NCBI GenBank assembly: GCA_044449445.1
Contig: JBIOIA010000084.1
Span: forward strand, 1 to 10,680
Reading direction: 5' to 3'
Length of the DNA stretch: 10,680 nt
From: DASXPG01 sp044449445
Lineage (GTDB): Bacteria > Gemmatimonadota > Gemmatimonadetes > Gemmatimonadales > JACORV01
In this document: one piece after another, positions 8,798-10,680 of the stretch
Numbering within the stretch: the first letter of the stretch is position 1
Layout of the letters: each line of letters starts with the position of its first letter
The notes under the pieces: generated by a model
Database searches by the model: none
The model's input: the letters and a program-made list of their open reading frames with translations, nothing else
What the model was told of the DNA's origin: nothing
Translations under genes and position numbers: made by a program

Positions 8798-10515
8798 CCT
8801 GCCGTCTCCTTGACCACTTCCTCGAGTGTCGTAACACCTTTGCGAATCTTCACGATGCCGTCCATGCGCAGCGTGAGCATGCCCTCGCTGACCGCCTGCT
8901 CCGACAGCTCGGCCGTGGAGGCGCCCTTCAGGATCATCCGGCGCAACTCGGGCGAGAGCGCCATCACCTCGTACAGACCGGCCCGACCCTTGTACCCCGT
9001 GTCGCCGCAGGTGTCGCAGCCCGCTCCCTTGAAGAAGGAGACGCCTTCCCAGTCCTTCGCCGTCGTGCCGAGCGCCTTGAGCTCCTCGGGGCTGTACGTG
9101 GTCTCCGCCTTGCATTCCTTGCAGATGCGCCGCACCAGCCGCTGTGCCACGATCAGGTTCACGGCGCTGGACACGTTGAACGGCTCGATGCCCATGTCGA
9201 TCATGCGCGTGATCGTGGAGGGCGCGTCGTTGGTGTGCAGCGTGGAGAGCACCAGGTGGCCCGTAAGCGCGGCCTTGATCGCGATGCCGCCGGTCTCGAT
9301 GTCGCGGATCTCGCCGACCATGATGATGTTCGGGTCCTGCCGCAGGAACGCCTTCAGCGCCGCCGCGAACGTCATCCCGATCTCGTTGCGCACCAGCACC
9401 TGATTGATGCCCATCAGGTTGTACTCGACCGGGTCCTCGGCCGTCATGATGTTCACGCCGATCACGTTGACGCGCGAGAGCGCCGAGTACAGCGTCGTCG
9501 TCTTGCCCGAGCCCGTCGGACCGGTCACCAGCACCATGCCGTACGGGTTCAGGATGGCCTTCATCAGGTCGGCTTCGGCCTTCGGCTCGAAACCGAACTT
9601 CGACAGGTCCAGTGTCAGGTTGCCCTTGTCCAGGATCCGCATCACGATCTTCTCGCCGAACAGCACCGGGCAGACCGAGACGCGGTAGTCGATCACCCGC
9701 TTGCCCATCTTCAGCTTGATGCGGCCGTCCTGCGGCACGCGGCGCTCGGCGATGTTGAGCGCGGACATGATCTTGATGCGCGAGGTGAGCGCCGCCTTGA
9801 GCTTCATCGGCGGCTTCATCACTTCCTCCAGCTCGCCGTCGATCCGGTAGCGCACCCGCATCTCGTGCTCGAAGGGCTCGATGTGGATGTCCGAGGCCCC
9901 GCGCTTGACCGCGTCCGACAGGATGGCGTTGATCAGCTTCACCACCGGCGCGTCGTCCACCATTTGCGCCTGGGCCTGGTCGTCCGCTTCCTCTTCCTTG
10001 ACGATCTCGAGCTCGTCCGCCTCCGAGGCTTCTCCGATCTCCTCGATCAGCTTGCCGAGCTGCTGGTCCACCTGCTCGTAGTGCTTCTCGAGCGCGGTGC
10101 GCAGCGTGTACTCGCCCGCGATCACGGGGAAGATGTCGTAGCGGGTAATGAACTTGAGGTCGTCGAGGACGCTGAGGTTGGTCGGGTCGGCCATCGCCAC
10201 CGTCAGCGTCCGGCCGTCGCGCTTGAGCGGCAGGACGCAGTGCTTCAGCGCCACGTCCGCCGGGATCATCTTGATGATCTTGGGATCGACTTCGAAGCGC
10301 GCCAGGTCCACCGCGGGCATGCGGTACTGGCGGGCCAGCATCTTGGTGATTTCGGTTTCCTGGACGAAGCCCAGCTTGACGAGGTTGTAGCCCAGCCGGG
10401 TGCCGTTGGCCTTCTGCTCCGCCAAGCCCTTCTCGAGCTGATCCTTGGTGATCAGCCCCTCCCGGATCAGGAGGTCGCCGAGCCGGTCGCCGCCGGCAGC
10501 TGCGGGGGCGGACAC
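8794..10515 (-). CDS. pilB: PilB, type IV pilus extension ATPase with MshEN-type N-terminus
   Basis: Seen: 573 residues, usual for PilB. The N-terminus carries two 24-residue RLGxxL...G...L...L..Q motifs (11-34 and 40-63) five residues apart, the pattern of the c-di-GMP-binding MshEN domain. An acidic linker follows (about 160-187). The ATPase has ASDIHIEP (207-214), Walker A GPTGSGKT (332-339), an Asp box around AEDPVEY (359-365), Walker B IIMVGEIRD (397-405) and His box HLVLSTLHTND (420-430). The zinc-site cysteines are C465, C468, C500 and C503. Known: a cytoplasmic hexamer that drives pilin assembly through PilC. GTG 10515 is the first usable start after an in-frame TAG nine codons beyond it upstream; it lacks a clear Shine-Dalgarno, so initiation is a little uncertain. 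MSHA MshE and type II GspE share this fold, but linkage to pilT, pilC and pilSR supports PilB. Confidence 0.96.
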   Translation of the reverse strand: MSAPAAAGGDRLGDLLIREGLITKDQLEKGLAEQKANGTRLGYNLVKLGFVQETEITKMLARQYRMPAVDLARFEVDPKIIKMIPADVALKHCVLPLKRDGRTLTVAMADPTNLSVLDDLKFITRYDIFPVIAGEYTLRTALEKHYEQVDQQLGKLIEEIGEASEADELEIVKEEEADDQAQAQMVDDAPVVKLINAILSDAVKRGASDIHIEPFEHEMRVRYRIDGELEEVMKPPMKLKAALTSRIKIMSALNIAERRVPQDGRIKLKMGKRVIDYRVSVCPVLFGEKIVMRILDKGNLTLDLSKFGFEPKAEADLMKAILNPYGMVLVTGPTGSGKTTTLYSALSRVNVIGVNIMTAEDPVEYNLMGINQVLVRNEIGMTFAAALKAFLRQDPNIIMVGEIRDIETGGIAIKAALTGHLVLSTLHTNDAPSTITRMIDMGIEPFNVSSAVNLIVAQRLVRRICKECKAETTYSPEELKALGTTAKDWEGVSFFKGAGCDTCGDTGYKGRAGLYEVMALSPELRRMILKGASTAELSEQAVSEGMLTLRMDGIVKIRKGVTTLEEVVKETAG

Positions 10516-10602
10516 GTCAGGGCCGGCTGCAGGCCGTTGCAGCTAAGGAAAGGGATCGCGCGCTCAAGGTAATCGTGGAAACTACGGCGGACACCCCCCC
10601 TG
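10516..10602 (-). promoter_or_regulatory. Spacer upstream of pilB with candidate promoter
   Basis: The minus strand has a perfect TTGACA (10606-10601) overlapping the stop of the upstream gene, a 16-base spacer containing seven G in a row (10600-10594), and TAGTTT (10584-10579; 3 of 6 matches to TATAAT). A transcript would start near 10572 and leave a leader of about 55 bases. I see no sigma-54 -24/-12 pair, no strong hairpin and no clear Shine-Dalgarno. The -35 match is good and the -10 match weak. Confidence 0.35.
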
Positions 10603-10680
10603 TCAAGGCGCGCGAACGTAGGGAAGCAGCCCCTGAACCCTGCTCGTGCCGATGCCCGGAACCTGTTCCAGGTCCTTTAC
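10603..10680 (-). CDS. ComEA-like helix-hairpin-helix protein, C-terminal end only
   Basis: Seen: the minus strand has an open frame entering at the right edge, reading VKDLEQVPGIGTSRVQGLLP (the first 20 of its 25 codons in the window), then YVRAP and TGA at 10605-10603. This matches the second helix-hairpin-helix of ComEA-type domains: a DLxxVPGIG hairpin, then a helix ending LxPYV at the C-terminus. Known: ComEA binds incoming double-stranded DNA in the periplasm during transformation; similar short HhH proteins also occur without a known competence role. The stop lies 87 bases before pilB on the same strand. Any signal peptide and the first HhH are outside the window, so a cytoplasmic HhH protein cannot be excluded. 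Confidence 0.7.
   Translation of the reverse strand, partial: VKDLEQVPGIGTSRVQGLLPYVRAP

Noticed and set aside
8788..10572. 594-codon plus-strand open frame opposite pilB, and similar ones opposite pilT, pilC and pilS
   Set aside because: All mirror well-defined pil genes and have low-complexity His/Arg/Asp-rich translations; they are antisense shadows caused by high G+C.

Overview
The window is one stretch of high-GC DNA (about two thirds G+C by eye) in which every supportable gene lies on the minus strand, so it is transcribed from the right edge to the left. The content is a type IV pilus (T4P) motor and regulatory operon of a Gram-negative (diderm) bacterium. The order pilB-pilT-pilC-(extra gene)-pilS-pilR resembles the pilBTCSR block known from Myxococcus. 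The base composition and protein style would also suit Gemmatimonadota or other high-GC environmental phyla. The sequence alone does not fix the phylum.

Layout in transcription order: (1) 10680-10603, the last 25 codons of a ComEA-like helix-hairpin-helix protein. (2) 10602-10516, an 87-base spacer with a possible promoter containing a G7 run. (3) pilB, extension ATPase with an N-terminal tandem motif of the c-di-GMP-binding MshEN type. (4) pilT, retraction ATPase. (5) pilC, inner-membrane platform. (6) An 80-base spacer with an 11-bp GC hairpin. (7) An unnamed 256-residue secreted, beta-rich, probably outer-membrane protein. (8) A 47-base spacer with a perfect 8-bp palindrome, promoter-like hexamers and a C7 run against the next ATG. 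(9) pilS, sensor kinase with six membrane segments. (10) pilR, sigma-54 activator. (11) A DPM1-like family 2 glycosyltransferase. (12) A polytopic GT-C type membrane glycosyltransferase. (13) The first 62 codons of a second family 2 glycosyltransferase, cut by the left edge.

The genes are tightly packed, with four 4-base start/stop overlaps (pilB/pilT, pilS/pilR, pilR/glycosyltransferase, GT-C/last glycosyltransferase). PilB and PilT would power pilus extension and retraction through PilC. PilS/PilR would switch on sigma-54 promoters, classically that of the major pilin gene, which is not in this window. Where Myxococcus has pilA after pilR, this genome has a lipid-linked-sugar type glycosyltransferase set translationally coupled to pilR, which may point to pilin or surface glycosylation. 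The ComEA-like remnant upstream hints at DNA uptake but may belong to a separate unit.

I see no CRISPR array, insertion sequence, tRNA or rRNA. The most unusual items are the secreted protein inserted between pilC and pilS with a dyad on each side, and the coupling of pilR to glycosyltransferases.
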